Source: Salinimonas chungwhensis DSM 16280
Lineage (GTDB): Bacteria; Pseudomonadota; Gammaproteobacteria; Enterobacterales; Alteromonadaceae
Length of the DNA stretch: 64,000 nt
Direction: 5' to 3'
Assembly (NCBI RefSeq): GCF_000378185.1
Contig: NZ_KB899389.1
Coordinates: forward strand, 42,315-106,314
A program made the translations under genes and the position numbers. Positions 53,794-63,924 of this stretch are shown piece by piece (position 1 is the first letter of the stretch; the number at the start of each line of letters is the position of its first letter). The notes beneath the pieces were generated by a model that was given only the letters and a program-made list of their open reading frames with translations, was not told the DNA's origin and did no database searches.

Positions 53794-55557
53794 ATGCGCA
53801 CAGATTACTGTGGGAATATCGATTCATCTTATGTAGGGCAGGAAGTCACTCTTTGCGGGTGGGTGAATAAGCGTCGCGATTTAGGCGGCTTGATTTTTAT
53901 CGATTTGCGAGACCGGGAAGGTATCGTTCAGGTGGTCTTTGACCCCGACTTACCCGAGGTATTAGAAGAAGCAAACAAATTGCGTAGTGAGTTTTGTGTC
54001 AAACTTACCGGTAACGTGCGAGCTCGTCCGGATGGGCAAGTCAATGACAACATGCGCACAGGCCGTATAGAGATCCTTGGCACCGGTCTTGAGATATTCA
54101 GCAAGTCACCCGCCTTGCCGCTTGATTGGAATCAGGATAATTCAGAAGAACAACGCTTACGTTATCGCTACCTGGATCTGCGCAGACCAGTAATGAGTCA
54201 GCGTCTTCAGTTTCGGGCCCAGGTTACTGCCGCGGTGCGTCGTTACCTGGAAGATGATGGTTTTCTGGATATTGAAACGCCAATTCTGACCAAGGCCACC
54301 CCTGAAGGTGCCCGCGACTATCTGGTGCCAAGCCGTACCCACAAAGGTGAGTTTTTTGCGCTGCCACAGTCACCTCAGCTGTTTAAGCAGTTGTTGATGA
54401 TGTCAGGTATGGATCGCTACTATCAAATCGTAAAATGTTTTCGGGATGAAGATTTACGTGCTGATCGTCAGCCCGAATTTACCCAGATAGATTTGGAAAC
54501 CACGTTTTTAGATGCCGATGGCGTTATGCAAATCACCGAAGGAATGATTCGTGATTTGTTCATGAAAATGCTTAACGTTGATTTGGGCGATTTCCCGCGA
54601 ATGACCTACGCAGAGGCTATGCAGCGTTTTGGCAGCGACAAACCGGACTTACGTAACCCCCTTGAGCTGGTGGATGTAGCAGATTTACTGGAGTCTGTTG
54701 AATTTAAAGTTTTCAGCGGTCCGGCAACCGATCCGAAGGGGCGCGTCGCAGTTATTCGCGTGCCTGGCGGCGCCGGCATGTCCCGCAAGCAGATTGATGA
54801 ATACACCAAATTTGCCGGTATTTATGGCGCGAAAGGGTTAGCTTGGATCAAGGTTAACGCCATGGCCGAGGGGCAGGAAGGACTGCAGTCACCTATCCTT
54901 AAATTCCTAAGTGAAGATATCACAGATGCAATCATCGCTCGCACTGGTGCTGAACAAGGCGATATTTTGCTGTTCGGTGCAGACAACAACACGGTGGTCA
55001 CTGAAGCAATGGGGGCGTTGCGTCTGAAGCTGGGTGAAGACTTTGATTTACTGGAGGGTGAGTGGAAACCACTCTGGGTTGTGGACTTTCCAATGTTCGA
55101 GGAAGTCGATGGACAGATGCACGCTCTGCATCATCCGTTTACTGCCCCCAGGGATGTCGACGCCCAGGGCCTAATAGACAACCCGGTCGAGGCATTATCT
55201 GATGCCTACGATATGGTTTTAAACGGGGTTGAACTGGGTGGTGGCTCAGTGCGGATTCATGAGCAGAAAATGCAGCAGGCGGTATTCACTGTACTGGGCA
55301 TCAATGAAGAAGAGGCGCAAAATAAATTTGGCTTCTTGCTTGAAGCGCTGCAGTTTGGCGCGCCACCGCACGCCGGTCTGGCCTTTGGATTAGACAGACT
55401 GGTCATGCTAATGACTGGTGCGACCTCAATCAGAGATGTGATGGCCTTTCCGAAAACAACCACCGCGGCCTGTCCGTTAACTCATGCGCCCAGTCCGGCA
55501 AACCCGCAGCAATTGGCTGACCTGGCGATTGACGTTGTTAAAAAAGCCAGTGAGTAA
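53794..55557 (+). CDS. aspS: Aspartate-tRNA ligase
   Basis: 587 residues, the size of bacterial AspRS (590). An N-terminal OB-fold anticodon-binding domain (about 1-105) is followed by the class II catalytic core with motif 2 ([18 protein letters not shown]) and motif 3 ([15 protein letters not shown]), with a bacterial insertion domain between. It charges tRNA-Asp. First gene of an operon running through nudB, ruvC, ruvA and ruvB with gaps of 0-15 bases. Confidence 0.97.
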   Translation: MRTDYCGNIDSSYVGQEVTLCGWVNKRRDLGGLIFIDLRDREGIVQVVFDPDLPEVLEEANKLRSEFCVKLTGNVRARPDGQVNDNMRTGRIEILGTGLEIFSKSPALPLDWNQDNSEEQRLRYRYLDLRRPVMSQRLQFRAQVTAAVRRYLEDDGFLDIETPILTKATPEGARDYLVPSRTHKGEFFALPQSPQLFKQLLMMSGMDRYYQIVKCFRDEDLRADRQPEFTQIDLETTFLDADGVMQITEGMIRDLFMKMLNVDLGDFPRMTYAEAMQRFGSDKPDLRNPLELVDVADLLESVEFKVFSGPATDPKGRVAVIRVPGGAGMSRKQIDEYTKFAGIYGAKGLAWIKVNAMAEGQEGLQSPILKFLSEDITDAIIARTGAEQGDILLFGADNNTVVTEAMGALRLKLGEDFDLLEGEWKPLWVVDFPMFEEVDGQMHALHHPFTAPRDVDAQGLIDNPVEALSDAYDMVLNGVELGGGSVRIHEQKMQQAVFTVLGINEEEAQNKFGFLLEALQFGAPPHAGLAFGLDRLVMLMTGATSIRDVMAFPKTTTAACPLTHAPSPANPQQLADLAIDVVKKASE

Positions 55558-55995
55558 ATGCCACTAAAACGTCCCGAGTCCGTTCTGGTGGTGCTGTATG
55601 ACCTGCGCCACCACGTACTCGTTATGCAACGCAATGATGATGCTGAATTCTGGCAATCTGTGACCGGCACTATCGAGTACGGTGAGTCGGCATTGCAAAC
55701 TGCTTATCGCGAAGTTGCAGAAGAAACCGGTTATCAGCTGAGTCGCGAACGTCAGGAAATTGTGGACCAACGCACTACCAATACATTTGAAATCCGACCA
55801 TGCTGGCGCTATCGCTATCCTCCAGGCACGCGTTTCAATACTGAGCATGTTTTTACCGCTCAGGTAGACAGCACACGCCCGTTAAGGCTGACTGAGCATT
55901 CTGCTTATGCATGGTTATCGAAAGAGCAGGCCATAGACAGATTGTGGTCGCACACCAATAAAGATGCTGTTAAGGCATTTGTACCGGACCAATAA
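55558..55995 (+). CDS. nudB: Dihydroneopterin triphosphate diphosphatase NudB
   Basis: 145 residues with an intact Nudix box starting at GTIEYGE and continuing REVAEETGY (pattern G-x5-E-x7-REUxEExGU). It removes pyrophosphate from dihydroneopterin triphosphate in folate synthesis; length and position after aspS match E. coli NudB. ATG directly follows the aspS stop. Confidence 0.92.
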   Translation: MPLKRPESVLVVLYDLRHHVLVMQRNDDAEFWQSVTGTIEYGESALQTAYREVAEETGYQLSRERQEIVDQRTTNTFEIRPCWRYRYPPGTRFNTEHVFTAQVDSTRPLRLTEHSAYAWLSKEQAIDRLWSHTNKDAVKAFVPDQ

Positions 55996-55997
55996 TA

Positions 55998-56516
55998 ATG
56001 ATTATACTGGGTATAGATCCAGGTTCCCGTGTTACAGGCTACGGATTAATTGCCCGTCGCCAGGGCAAGCTGGTTTACGTGGGCAGTGGGTGTATACGCC
56101 TGAAAGCTGAACAATTACCGGAGCGGCTTGCCCAGGTGTTTACCAGTGTCAGTGAGATCATTCGTCAGTATCAGCCCCAGCAGTTTGCGATAGAGCAGGT
56201 TTTTATGGCTAAAAACCCAGACTCGGCGCTTAAGCTTGGACAGGCCCGGGGGGCTGCTATCGTGGCTGCTACTCAGGCAAGCTTAACTGTTGCAGAGTAT
56301 TCAGCGCGACAAATAAAGCAGGCAGTAGTGGGCAAGGGCGGGGCAGAAAAAACGCAGGTTCAGCATATGGTTAAACACTTGCTTGATTTACCCGGAACCC
56401 CCCAGTCTGATGCCGCCGATGCGCTGGCAGTGGCGCTGTGCCATGCACATTCAGAACAAAGTTTAGTTAAGCTGGCCGGACAGGCAAGAAAGACTGTGCG
56501 TGGCCGGCTCCGTTAA
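55998..56516 (+). CDS. ruvC: Crossover junction endodeoxyribonuclease RuvC
   Basis: 172 residues. RNase H-like fold with the first catalytic Asp in GIDPGSR (Asp7), Glu in IEQVF and the C-terminal Asp pair in [13 protein letters not shown]. It resolves Holliday junctions handed over by RuvAB. It lies three bases after nudB and ahead of ruvA and ruvB, the classical order. I see no LexA box directly in front of it. Confidence 0.97.
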   Translation: MIILGIDPGSRVTGYGLIARRQGKLVYVGSGCIRLKAEQLPERLAQVFTSVSEIIRQYQPQQFAIEQVFMAKNPDSALKLGQARGAAIVAATQASLTVAEYSARQIKQAVVGKGGAEKTQVQHMVKHLLDLPGTPQSDAADALAVALCHAHSEQSLVKLAGQARKTVRGRLR

Positions 56517-56527
56517 AAGGGAAGGAT

Positions 56528-57148
56528 ATGATAGGTCAGATTCGCGGCACGCTTATCGAAAAGCAACCGCCAGAGATAGTTATTGATGTGGCTGGTGTCG
56601 GTTACGAAATTCAGATGCCCATGACCAGTTTTTATCAACTGCCGGCCGTCGGCGAAGAAGTCACGGTACATACCCATTTTGTGGTCAGAGAAGATGCCCA
56701 GTTATTGTTTGGTTTTGCCGATAAAATGGAGCGTGGTATGTTTCGTGAGCTTATAAAAGCAAATGGGGTCGGACCCAAGCTGGGTTTGACTATTTTATCA
56801 GGCATGTCTGCCAGTCAATTCTTGAATTCGGTCCAAAACGAAGATGTTTCTGCCCTGGTAGCGATGCCGGGTATAGGCAAAAAAACCGCCGAGCGGCTGG
56901 TGGTGGAGCTTAAAGATCGGCTGGCAAAATTTGGCAAGTCACACGATGTTTCACTGCCAACACTGCCTATGGAAAATACTGCCGGAGAAACCCTGGTACC
57001 ACTGAACGATGCCAGAGAGGAAGCTGCCAGCGCACTGGTTTCGTTGGGTTATAAGCCTGCGCAGGCCAGTAAAATGGTGACGGGCGTGTATCAAAGCAAC
57101 ATGGACAGTGAAACTATTATCAGAGAAGCGCTGAAAGCTGCGCTGTAA
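56528..57148 (+). CDS. ruvA: Holliday junction branch migration protein RuvA
   Basis: 206 residues: N-terminal OB domain ([21 protein letters not shown]), two helix-hairpin-helix motifs (including [18 protein letters not shown]) and a C-terminal domain that binds RuvB. It recognises four-way junctions as a tetramer. GAAGGAT precedes the ATG. Confidence 0.97.
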   Translation: MIGQIRGTLIEKQPPEIVIDVAGVGYEIQMPMTSFYQLPAVGEEVTVHTHFVVREDAQLLFGFADKMERGMFRELIKANGVGPKLGLTILSGMSASQFLNSVQNEDVSALVAMPGIGKKTAERLVVELKDRLAKFGKSHDVSLPTLPMENTAGETLVPLNDAREEAASALVSLGYKPAQASKMVTGVYQSNMDSETIIREALKAAL

Positions 57149-57163
57149 CCGGAAAATGTAAGC

Positions 57164-58174
57164 ATGATTGAAGCCGACCGACTTATTGATGCCTCAGCCA
57201 GCACCGAAGACGATGTTGTTGACCGGGCGATACGGCCCAAAATGCTCTGTGACTATACCGGGCAGCAGCATGTGTGCGAGCAAATGGAAATATTCATTCA
57301 GGCAGCGCGCAACCGAGAGGACGCCCTCGATCATCTGCTGATTTTTGGTCCGCCGGGGCTGGGGAAAACCACTCTGGCAAATATTGTGGCTAATGAAATG
57401 GACGTGAATATTAAAACCACTTCCGGGCCTGTGCTGGAAAAAGCGGGTGATCTGGCGGCATTACTGACCAACCTTGAGCGTAACGATGTGTTGTTTATTG
57501 ATGAGATTCATCGGTTAAGTCCAGTCGTTGAAGAAATTCTTTATCCTGCCATGGAAGATTACCAGCTCGATATAATGATAGGTGAAGGGCCTGCTGCCCG
57601 TTCTATCAAGCTGGATTTGCCTCCTTTTACCCTGGTAGGGGCGACTACGCGCGCCGGGTCCCTAACGTCGCCGTTGCGCGACCGCTTTGGTATTGTTCAG
57701 CGCTTAGAATTTTATTCCGTCGCCGATCTGACGACGATCATCAGTCGCAGCGCACATTACCTTAATCTTGATATAGATGAAGAAGGTGCACTTGAGGTAG
57801 CCAGGCGTTCTCGCGGAACGCCGCGAATTGCCAATCGTCTTTTACGACGGGTGCGCGATTTTGCGCAAATCAAAGCAAATGGTCATGTTAATGCCGAGGT
57901 GGCGGCATCAGCATTGAATATGCTTGATGTTGATAAGGAAGGCTTTGATTATATGGACCGCAAGCTTCTGCTGGCTATCATTGAAAAATTTGATGGGGGA
58001 CCAGTAGGGTTGGATAATCTGGCAGCGGCTATCGGTGAAGAAAAAGAGACCATTGAAGATGTTATCGAACCTTTTTTAATCCAACAGGGCTTTTTACAAC
58101 GTACGCCCCGCGGACGTATTGTTCAGCAACGGGCCTTTCTACACTTCGGTTTTCCGATAGAAGCGCCGCGCTAG
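57164..58174 (+). CDS. ruvB: Holliday junction branch migration ATPase RuvB
   Basis: 336 residues. AAA+ ATPase with Walker [10 protein letters not shown], Walker [10 protein letters not shown], sensor 1 [18 protein letters not shown] and a C-terminal winged helix ending [13 protein letters not shown]. It drives branch migration on RuvA-bound junctions. It is the last gene of the aspS-ruvB operon; a hairpin lies 40 bases downstream but its T run is on the opposite strand. Confidence 0.98.
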   Translation: MIEADRLIDASASTEDDVVDRAIRPKMLCDYTGQQHVCEQMEIFIQAARNREDALDHLLIFGPPGLGKTTLANIVANEMDVNIKTTSGPVLEKAGDLAALLTNLERNDVLFIDEIHRLSPVVEEILYPAMEDYQLDIMIGEGPAARSIKLDLPPFTLVGATTRAGSLTSPLRDRFGIVQRLEFYSVADLTTIISRSAHYLNLDIDEEGALEVARRSRGTPRIANRLLRRVRDFAQIKANGHVNAEVAASALNMLDVDKEGFDYMDRKLLLAIIEKFDGGPVGLDNLAAAIGEEKETIEDVIEPFLIQQGFLQRTPRGRIVQQRAFLHFGFPIEAPR

Positions 58175-58206
58175 CCTCATCGCTAATTATAAATTTTTCC
58201 CGGCAT

Positions 58207-58234
58207 AAAAAAAGCCCGCTCAAATGAACGGGCT
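58207..58234 (-). terminator. Terminator of the putative small RNA
   Basis: On the minus strand AGCCCG (58229-58234), a ten-base loop, CGGGCT (58213-58218) and seven T residues. The T run exists only on this strand, so it was not selected as the ruvB terminator. Confidence 0.85.
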
Positions 58235-58335
58235 AAAACAACAAGTGTTGAAGGAAATAATTCCAGGGAACTCATGTCTAACAGGAGAAAAAACTCAACC
58301 ATCAGGCTGGAAGCCTTGATGTCTGTGTGACAGAT
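58207..58335 (-). ncRNA. Putative small RNA between ruvB and ybgC
   Basis: A complete non-coding transcription unit on the minus strand. The promoter at 58343-58370 is followed by a transcript of about 129 bases. It contains a strong hairpin at 58300-58321 (CATCA/GGCT paired with AGCC/TGATG, one bulge), an unpaired pyrimidine-rich middle, a small hairpin CAACA-CT-TGTTG at 58239-58250 and a Rho-independent terminator at 58207-58234. No gene lies downstream on this strand. The pattern of short hairpins, single-stranded middle and T-tail is that of Hfq-binding regulatory RNAs, but I recognise no known family. Confidence 0.6.
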
Positions 58336-58342
58336 GACGCGC

Positions 58343-58370
58343 ATTATAAAGAAGATATTGGCGTAGGCAA
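58343..58370 (-). promoter_or_regulatory. Promoter of the putative small RNA
   Basis: On the minus strand -35 TTGCCT (58365-58370), a 16-bp spacer and a perfect -10 TATAAT (58343-58348), followed by a GCGCG discriminator typical of growth-regulated stable RNA promoters. Confidence 0.7.
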
Positions 58371-58389
58371 CTGAGGAAAATTTTATTTT

Positions 58390-58410
58390 CAGATTAAAAA
58401 AACTAATCTG
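58390..58410. other. AT-rich hairpin upstream of the small RNA promoter
   Basis: CAGATTA (58390-58396) and TAATCTG (58404-58410) with a seven-base A-rich loop. It lies 20 bases upstream of the small RNA -35 element, and the surrounding AT-rich DNA could act as an UP element. No other feature is recognised between here and ybgC at 58556. Confidence 0.35.
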
Positions 58411-58555
58411 TTAATTGACTGTTAAATAATTTCGAATTATGTACTAACTTACTGTCTATAGCGGCTTGACGCGGCATTTTCTGATTGTTCTACTACCAGC
58501 CACGTTTTTTTAATCTTTACTTCATATTAATTATATTAGGCTTGGAAGAATATCT

Positions 58556-58954
58556 ATGCATAAATGGTCGGTCAGAGTGTACTACGAAGATACCGATGCC
58601 GGAGGTATTGTTTATTATGCTAATTATCTAAAGTTTTTTGAACGCGCCAGAACAGAATGGCTGCGGGAATTAGGCTATGAACAGGACAGGCTGCTGGAAC
58701 AATCCGTAGCTTTTGTCGTCAAAAAGGTCGAAATGCATAACTATGCGCCTGCCCGCTTCAATCAGTTGTTGAGTATTGAGTCTCAGATTGTAGAATTGAA
58801 AGGCGCTAGCATGGTGTTTCACCAGGAAATAAAAAATGAAAGCGGCGATCGATTAGTCGGCGCTGATATTAGGGTTGCGTGCGTGGATCAGGTCAAAATG
58901 AAAGCCAAAAAAATGCCACGTACTTTATTAGGGGATTTATCGCGTGGAATCTGA
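58556..58954 (+). CDS. ybgC: Tol-Pal system acyl-CoA thioesterase YbgC
   Basis: 132 residues, hotdog fold, with the signature [29 protein letters not shown], in which the Asp is catalytic. It hydrolyses short acyl-CoA esters and is the regular first gene of the tol-pal cluster. It overlaps tolQ by 11 bases. Confidence 0.95.
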   Translation: MHKWSVRVYYEDTDAGGIVYYANYLKFFERARTEWLRELGYEQDRLLEQSVAFVVKKVEMHNYAPARFNQLLSIESQIVELKGASMVFHQEIKNESGDRLVGADIRVACVDQVKMKAKKMPRTLLGDLSRGI

Positions 58955-59633
58955 TTTGACCTTTATTGGTTTGTTTTTACAGGCCAGCTTTGTGGTGCAG
59001 TTGGTCATGTTACTGCTAATGGGTGTATCGGTGGCATCCTGGACATTTATCTTTCAGCGAACAAAAGCATTAAAAGCGGCAAAAACCGAAATGCATCAGT
59101 TTGAAGACAAGTTTTGGTCTGGTGCAGATTTAAATCGTTTATATCAGGAGTTGTCTGCCCGTTCTAATCTTACCGGCATGTCAGCAATCTTTTGTGCTGG
59201 CTTCAAAGAGTTTGTGCGTCTGCGCAAAGGTAATACTGCCGTCAATGGCATTGTTGATGGTACGTATCGTGCTATGCGAGTACGCATGTCTCGCGAGGTC
59301 GATGGACTGGAAAATCATTTACCATTTCTTGCCACCGCTGGCTCTATAAGTCCTTATATTGGCTTATTTGGTACTGTGTGGGGCATTATGAACGCATTTA
59401 TTGCGCTTGGTGAAGTACAGCAGGCTACATTGGCGATGGTGGCACCGGGCATCGCAGAGGCGTTGATTGCCACTGCAATAGGTCTGTTTGCCGCCATTCC
59501 CGCTGTTATTGCCTACAATCGCTTTAGCAATAAGGTAGAAAAAATGGAAAACAACTACGGCAACTTCATGGAAGAGTTCTCGGCAATTCTGCACCGTCAG
59601 GCCATTGCGGCACAAAACCAGCAGGCCAGTTGA
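58944..59633 (+). CDS. tolQ: Tol-Pal system protein TolQ
   Basis: 229 residues; GTG start inside the end of ybgC. Three membrane helices (about 18-38, 135-155, 170-190), with the conserved [19 protein letters not shown] in the second. With TolR it forms the proton-driven motor that energises TolA for outer membrane constriction. It belongs to the ExbB/MotA family. Confidence 0.96.
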   Translation: MESDLTFIGLFLQASFVVQLVMLLLMGVSVASWTFIFQRTKALKAAKTEMHQFEDKFWSGADLNRLYQELSARSNLTGMSAIFCAGFKEFVRLRKGNTAVNGIVDGTYRAMRVRMSREVDGLENHLPFLATAGSISPYIGLFGTVWGIMNAFIALGEVQQATLAMVAPGIAEALIATAIGLFAAIPAVIAYNRFSNKVEKMENNYGNFMEEFSAILHRQAIAAQNQQAS

Positions 59634-59660
59634 GAATTCTCGTTCACCCAGGAGTTTAGC

Positions 59661-60083
59661 ATGTATATTCGCAAACGCCGTCGACCGGTGTCCGAAATAA
59701 ACGTAGTGCCATACATCGACGTGATGTTGGTATTATTAATTATATTTATGGTGACAGCACCACTGATTTCACAGGGCGTGAAAGTTGACCTGCCCAAGGC
59801 CAGTGCGCAGCCAATAGAGCAGGAAGATATTCCGCCGTTGATTGCATCGGTGGATGTAGAAGGAAAATTTTATCTTAACGTTGGTGATACTCAGGACTCA
59901 CCGGTGGCCGGCGAAGACTTAGCTGCAGTGGTTCAGGAACAACTTAAACAAGCTCCCAACACTCCGGTAGTGGTGAAAGGTGATGGTAAGGTTGCTTACG
60001 ATAAAGTTATCGAGCTGATGGTATTATTGCAAAATGCGGGTGTGCCTTCTGTTGGTTTGATGACTGACCCGGTTGAGTCATAG
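59661..60083 (+). CDS. tolR: Tol-Pal system protein TolR
   Basis: 140 residues: one membrane helix (about 18-38) containing the motor Asp in YIDVMLVLLIIFMV, then a periplasmic domain. AGGAG precedes the ATG. It forms the stator with TolQ. Length equals E. coli TolR (142). Confidence 0.96.
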   Translation: MYIRKRRRPVSEINVVPYIDVMLVLLIIFMVTAPLISQGVKVDLPKASAQPIEQEDIPPLIASVDVEGKFYLNVGDTQDSPVAGEDLAAVVQEQLKQAPNTPVVVKGDGKVAYDKVIELMVLLQNAGVPSVGLMTDPVES

Positions 60084-60087
60084 TCGT

Positions 60088-60939
60088 ATGCCCAAAAAAA
60101 GACCGTCCTTTTTTCGCAAAGCACACTGGCCGGATGATAAGTCGGCGCTGCTTAAGTCGGTTGGTGTGCATGTGGCAATTGCTGCAGTGTTACTTATAAG
60201 CGTCAGTTTTTCACCGGATCCTATGCCTTCACCAGCGCCTAGCAAGCCAGTGATTCAGGCAACCTTTATCGACGCTCAGGCTATTGCTGATAAACAAAAG
60301 GCGCAGGCAGAAGCCCAGGCTAAGGCAGAGGCTGAAGCTCGCCGCCAGCGTGAAGCGGCGGAAGCGGCTCGTCAGGCTGAAGCAGAGCGTCAGCGAAAGG
60401 CAAATGCACAACGCGCAGCGCAGGCAGCTAAACAGCGAAAAGCTGAAGAAGCCCGCAAGGCCCGTGAAGCAGAAGCCAGGCGGCAAAAAGAATTAAAACG
60501 TCTGGCGGCGCAAAAAGCTAAAGAGCGCAAAGAGCGTGAGGCACAACAAAAAGCCGAGGCTGAACGTAAACGAAAAGAAGCTGAGCAAAGAGCTGAACAG
60601 GAAAGGATTGAGCGAGAACAGCGCGAAGCAGAGGAAGCGGCCCAACGACAACGGCATCGCCAGCAGGTTCTATCTGAAAAAGACAGATACCGAGCGCTTA
60701 TTCAGCAAAAGATAATTCAGGGGCTGTACAAAGATTCCTCTTACGAAGGTAAACGATGCCGGCTTAATATACGGCTTGCAACCACGGGTTTTGTTACCCG
60801 GGTTCAGACGTTAAGCGGTGACCCGGCATTGTGCCGCGCTGCAGAAGCGGCAGTGCGTCGGCCTGATAAGTTACCCATGTCAGATGACCCGGATGTCTAT
60901 CAGGAACTTAAAGATATTAATTTAACGGTGGAACTGTAG
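60088..60939 (+). CDS. tolA: Tol-Pal system protein TolA
   Basis: 283 residues from ATG 60088; a TTG five codons upstream would lie within tolR and is rejected. A membrane helix (about 25-43) is followed by a very long Ala/Glu/Lys/Arg helical domain (about 70-200) and a C-terminal globular domain (about 205-283) with two Cys. It spans the periplasm between TolQR and Pal-TolB. It is shorter than E. coli TolA (421), mainly in the helix, as in many marine gammaproteobacteria. Confidence 0.92.
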   Translation: MPKKRPSFFRKAHWPDDKSALLKSVGVHVAIAAVLLISVSFSPDPMPSPAPSKPVIQATFIDAQAIADKQKAQAEAQAKAEAEARRQREAAEAARQAEAERQRKANAQRAAQAAKQRKAEEARKAREAEARRQKELKRLAAQKAKERKEREAQQKAEAERKRKEAEQRAEQERIEREQREAEEAAQRQRHRQQVLSEKDRYRALIQQKIIQGLYKDSSYEGKRCRLNIRLATTGFVTRVQTLSGDPALCRAAEAAVRRPDKLPMSDDPDVYQELKDINLTVEL

Positions 60940-62270
60940 TGATCAAAAAAACGATACGATTATGGCTGGTAACGGCTCTGGTGTTAATCACCAGCAGTGC
61001 GCATGCTTCATTAGAAATTGTGATTACCGAAGGGGTGGATAATGCTCGGCCCATCGGTGTAGTGCCGTTTAGCTGGAAGGGCAATGGCGAACTTCCCGGA
61101 GAACTCGCTACAGTGGTTCGCGCTGATCTTATGCGTAGTGGTAAGTTTAATCCTATGGCACCCGATAACATGCCGCAATATCCGTCTAGCGCTGATGAGG
61201 TAAGTTATTCAGGGTGGGCCTCAAAAGGCATTGATACCGTTTTAGTAGGCAGTATCGAGCAACAAGGCAACAACCGCTATAAGGTTCGGTATGAGTTGAT
61301 TGATGTATTGCGGGGCCAGAACGCCGGGGCTAAGCGCAAAAATGAACATGTCATCGTTAAGCGCGAGGCGGTTATCAATGCAACAGATTTTCGTCAGTAT
61401 GCTCATCGTATTTCTGATGTTGTGTATGAAGAGCTTACCGGCGAGCGCGGCGCGTTTTTAACCCGTATTGCCTATGTTGTGGTTAAGGATCGTAAAGCAA
61501 ATAAATTACCTTACCAACTTGTTATCGCTGATTACGACGGAGAAAACGAGACCCGTCTTTTATCCTCGCCGGAACCCCTTATGTCACCATCCTGGTCACC
61601 AGACGGGGAGAAGCTTACTTATGTTAGTTTCGAAAACAAACGGCCGCAGATATTCATTCAGGATATTTACACAATGAAACGGGAAAAGATGACGGATTTT
61701 GCTGGTATTAATGGTGCGCCAACTTTTTCTCCCGATGGCGAAAAACTAGCAATGGTATTGTCGAAAGATGGTAACCCCGAAATTTACGTTATGGACATTG
61801 CTTCTAAAGATCTGCGGCGAATTACCCGAAATCGCGCCATTGATACCGAACCTTCCTGGTCACCAGACGGTAAGAGCTTAATATTTAGCTCTGAACGGGG
61901 TGGTAAACCTCAGATTTATCGCGTAAATTTAGGAACAGGGAAAGTCAGACGTCAGACGTTTGAAGGAGAACAGAATTTAGGCGCCACCATGACCCCTGAT
62001 GGCAAAGCCATGGTCTTGGTAAACCGGACTAAAGGTGATTACAGAATCGCCCGGCAAGGACTGGATGATGGTTCTATCCAGGTTCTGACCCGGACATATC
62101 TGGACGAGTCGCCCAGTATCGCGCCTAATGGCAGCATGATAATTTATAGCACCTTGCACAATGGTACGCAGGTATTATCCTTAGTCTCATTGGATGGTCG
62201 CTTCAAGGCAAGGTTACCAGCTACCGACGGTCAGGTTAAATCGCCGAGTTGGTCACCGTTTTTATTTTAA
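60939..62270 (+). CDS. tolB: Tol-Pal system beta-propeller protein TolB
   Basis: 443 residues; GTG start overlapping the tolA stop. A signal peptide ends AHA (about residue 22), then an alpha/beta N-terminal domain and a six-bladed propeller with repeated PSWSPDG and TFSPDG motifs. It is periplasmic and binds Pal and the TolA C-terminus. Length close to E. coli TolB (430). Confidence 0.96.
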   Translation: MIKKTIRLWLVTALVLITSSAHASLEIVITEGVDNARPIGVVPFSWKGNGELPGELATVVRADLMRSGKFNPMAPDNMPQYPSSADEVSYSGWASKGIDTVLVGSIEQQGNNRYKVRYELIDVLRGQNAGAKRKNEHVIVKREAVINATDFRQYAHRISDVVYEELTGERGAFLTRIAYVVVKDRKANKLPYQLVIADYDGENETRLLSSPEPLMSPSWSPDGEKLTYVSFENKRPQIFIQDIYTMKREKMTDFAGINGAPTFSPDGEKLAMVLSKDGNPEIYVMDIASKDLRRITRNRAIDTEPSWSPDGKSLIFSSERGGKPQIYRVNLGTGKVRRQTFEGEQNLGATMTPDGKAMVLVNRTKGDYRIARQGLDDGSIQVLTRTYLDESPSIAPNGSMIIYSTLHNGTQVLSLVSLDGRFKARLPATDGQVKSPSWSPFLF

Positions 62271-62311
62271 CGATATAAATTAATTATAAAAATCGATAAG
62301 GAATTTAGAAG

Positions 62312-62878
62312 ATGCAACTTAACAAAGTAATGAGAAGCTTCGTTATCGCCTTACCTGTTGTGACCATGATGGCATGTTCATCTGGCCCTAGCGAGGAAGA
62401 GTTGGCAGCTGAGCGTAACCGCGTAGCACAAGAACAAGCTGAAGCAGAGCGTGAGGCTCGTCAGGCTGAAGAACAGCGTGTACAGGCTGAAGCTGCGCAG
62501 CGTATGCAGCGTCAGGAAGAAATGGTTCAGGAACAGCTCGAATCACTTAAAGAAGAGCAAACAGTATACTTCGACTTCGATCGCGCTACCATTAAGCCAG
62601 AATTTCGTGAGATCCTTGATAAGCACGCTGAATTTCTCGTACAAAATCCCGACCAGGAAGTCGTTGTGGAGGGGCACACGGACAGCCGTGGTACACCAGA
62701 ATATAACATTGCATTGGGCGAGCGTCGTGCCCAGGCCGTGGAAACATACCTGATGAACGCAGGTGTAAGCAGCGATCAGCTTTCCACAGTATCTTACGGC
62801 GAAGAAAAACCTGCAGTAATGGGTTCCACTGAATACGCAATGGCGCAAAACCGCCGTGGCGTGGTTGTTTATCAGTAA
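62312..62878 (+). CDS. pal: Peptidoglycan-associated lipoprotein Pal
   Basis: 188 residues. Lipobox MMAC (Cys22), a charged Glu/Ala/Gln-rich linker (about 28-75) and a C-terminal OmpA-like domain with VYFDFDRATIKPEF and the peptidoglycan-binding GHTDSRGTPEYN followed by LGERRA. It ties the outer membrane to peptidoglycan. The linker is longer than in E. coli. Confidence 0.97.
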   Translation: MQLNKVMRSFVIALPVVTMMACSSGPSEEELAAERNRVAQEQAEAEREARQAEEQRVQAEAAQRMQRQEEMVQEQLESLKEEQTVYFDFDRATIKPEFREILDKHAEFLVQNPDQEVVVEGHTDSRGTPEYNIALGERRAQAVETYLMNAGVSSDQLSTVSYGEEKPAVMGSTEYAMAQNRRGVVVYQ

Positions 62879-63681
62879 TGCGTAAAATCTTGCTAAAAAG
62901 CATGCTTAAAGGCGGTGCCGCAGGCGCCGCATTAGCCGCTTCTTCGATAGCGTTCGCACAGGCGCCTGTTTATGATGTCAATAATTCAGGCACCGCTGAG
63001 CTGGAAAAGCGGATTACTGTATTGGAACGGATGGTAGATAGCCGCACTGACATGCAGCATCGACTGCAGCAACAGCTTGATTCGATGCAGGGTGAAATTG
63101 ACCAGTTACGCGGTTCTGTTGAAGTTCATACTAATCAGCTGGAAAAGGTGCTTGAACGTCAACGTGAATTGTATCTCGAAATTGATAAGCGTGTTGAGGC
63201 TCTGAAGCAGTCCACCGGGCAGTCTGGTGGTGGCGCATCCTCTGAGCAAACTCAGCGGCCCACACGGGGCGATAACACCTCGTTGGATTCATCGTCTCAG
63301 CCATCAATGGGTGAGGATGAAGCTTATGACAATGCAGTTAATTTGATTCTCAAATCCAGGGAGTATGATAAAGCGATCCCTGCTTTTCGTTCGTTTATTG
63401 ACGATTACCCGAATAGTCAGTACTCCGCCAATGCCCACTATTGGTTAGGACAATTGCTGTTCAATAAGCGTGAGTGGGCTCAGGCAAAAGAGCAGTTTTC
63501 TGAAGTAGTAAACCGCTATGAACAGTCTTCTAAACGGGCTGAAGCAATGCTCAAATTAGGTGTTATTGCTCAGCGTGAAGAAGATAACGATACGGCCCGT
63601 GAATATTTTGAAAGGGTTATTGCAAAGTACCCCAATTCATCTGCCAAGCGTTTGGCTGAATCAAAATTAGACGGCATGTAG
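62878..63681 (+). CDS. cpoB: Cell division coordinator CpoB (YbgF)
   Basis: 267 residues; ATG overlaps the pal stop (TAATG). A signal peptide ends AFA (about residue 27), then a trimerising coiled coil (about 38-110), a Ser/Thr/Gly linker and three TPR-like repeats (about 145-265) such as YDNAVNLILKSREYDKAIPAF. It coordinates peptidoglycan synthesis with outer membrane constriction through PBP1B and TolA. Confidence 0.95.
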   Translation: MRKILLKSMLKGGAAGAALAASSIAFAQAPVYDVNNSGTAELEKRITVLERMVDSRTDMQHRLQQQLDSMQGEIDQLRGSVEVHTNQLEKVLERQRELYLEIDKRVEALKQSTGQSGGGASSEQTQRPTRGDNTSLDSSSQPSMGEDEAYDNAVNLILKSREYDKAIPAFRSFIDDYPNSQYSANAHYWLGQLLFNKREWAQAKEQFSEVVNRYEQSSKRAEAMLKLGVIAQREEDNDTAREYFERVIAKYPNSSAKRLAESKLDGM

Positions 63682-63753
63682 GGTGTATAGAGTCCTGAAT
63701 TAATAAGATTGTTCGTGCTCTGCATGTTAATATCTAACCGTTAATATTGAGGC

Positions 63754-63823
63754 GGCGCCATTGCCTTTTTATACGGGGTGGTGAGTACTATTGATGTTGT
63801 TTTGACCGTTTGGCGCCTTTTTT
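63754..63823 (+). terminator. Probable terminator of the tol-pal operon
   Basis: GGCGCCA (63754-63760) and TGGCGCC (63811-63817) form inverted arms with a 50-base loop followed by six T residues. A second small inverted repeat (TTTGGT / ACCAAA) follows. The loop is large, so efficiency is uncertain. Confidence 0.5.
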
Positions 63824-63855
63824 GGTAAAAAAACCAAATAAAACGCTATTTAGGG

Positions 63856-63883
63856 TTGCACGGCATCAGGAAATAAGTATTAT
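63856..63883 (+). promoter_or_regulatory. Promoter of tRNA-Lys
   Basis: TTGCAC (63856-63861), a 16-bp spacer and TATTAT (63878-63883), followed by a GC-rich discriminator ATGCCGCCG. It lies about 40 bases before the tRNA. Confidence 0.6.
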
Positions 63884-63924
63884 ATGCCGCCGTTGCCACA
63901 GACAGGCAACAACCGGAAAGTGAT

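Noticed and set aside
58183..58302. 39-residue minus-strand frame inside the putative small RNA
   Set aside because: It runs through the terminator and past its T run, so the transcript would end before the stop codon; no ribosome site is seen.
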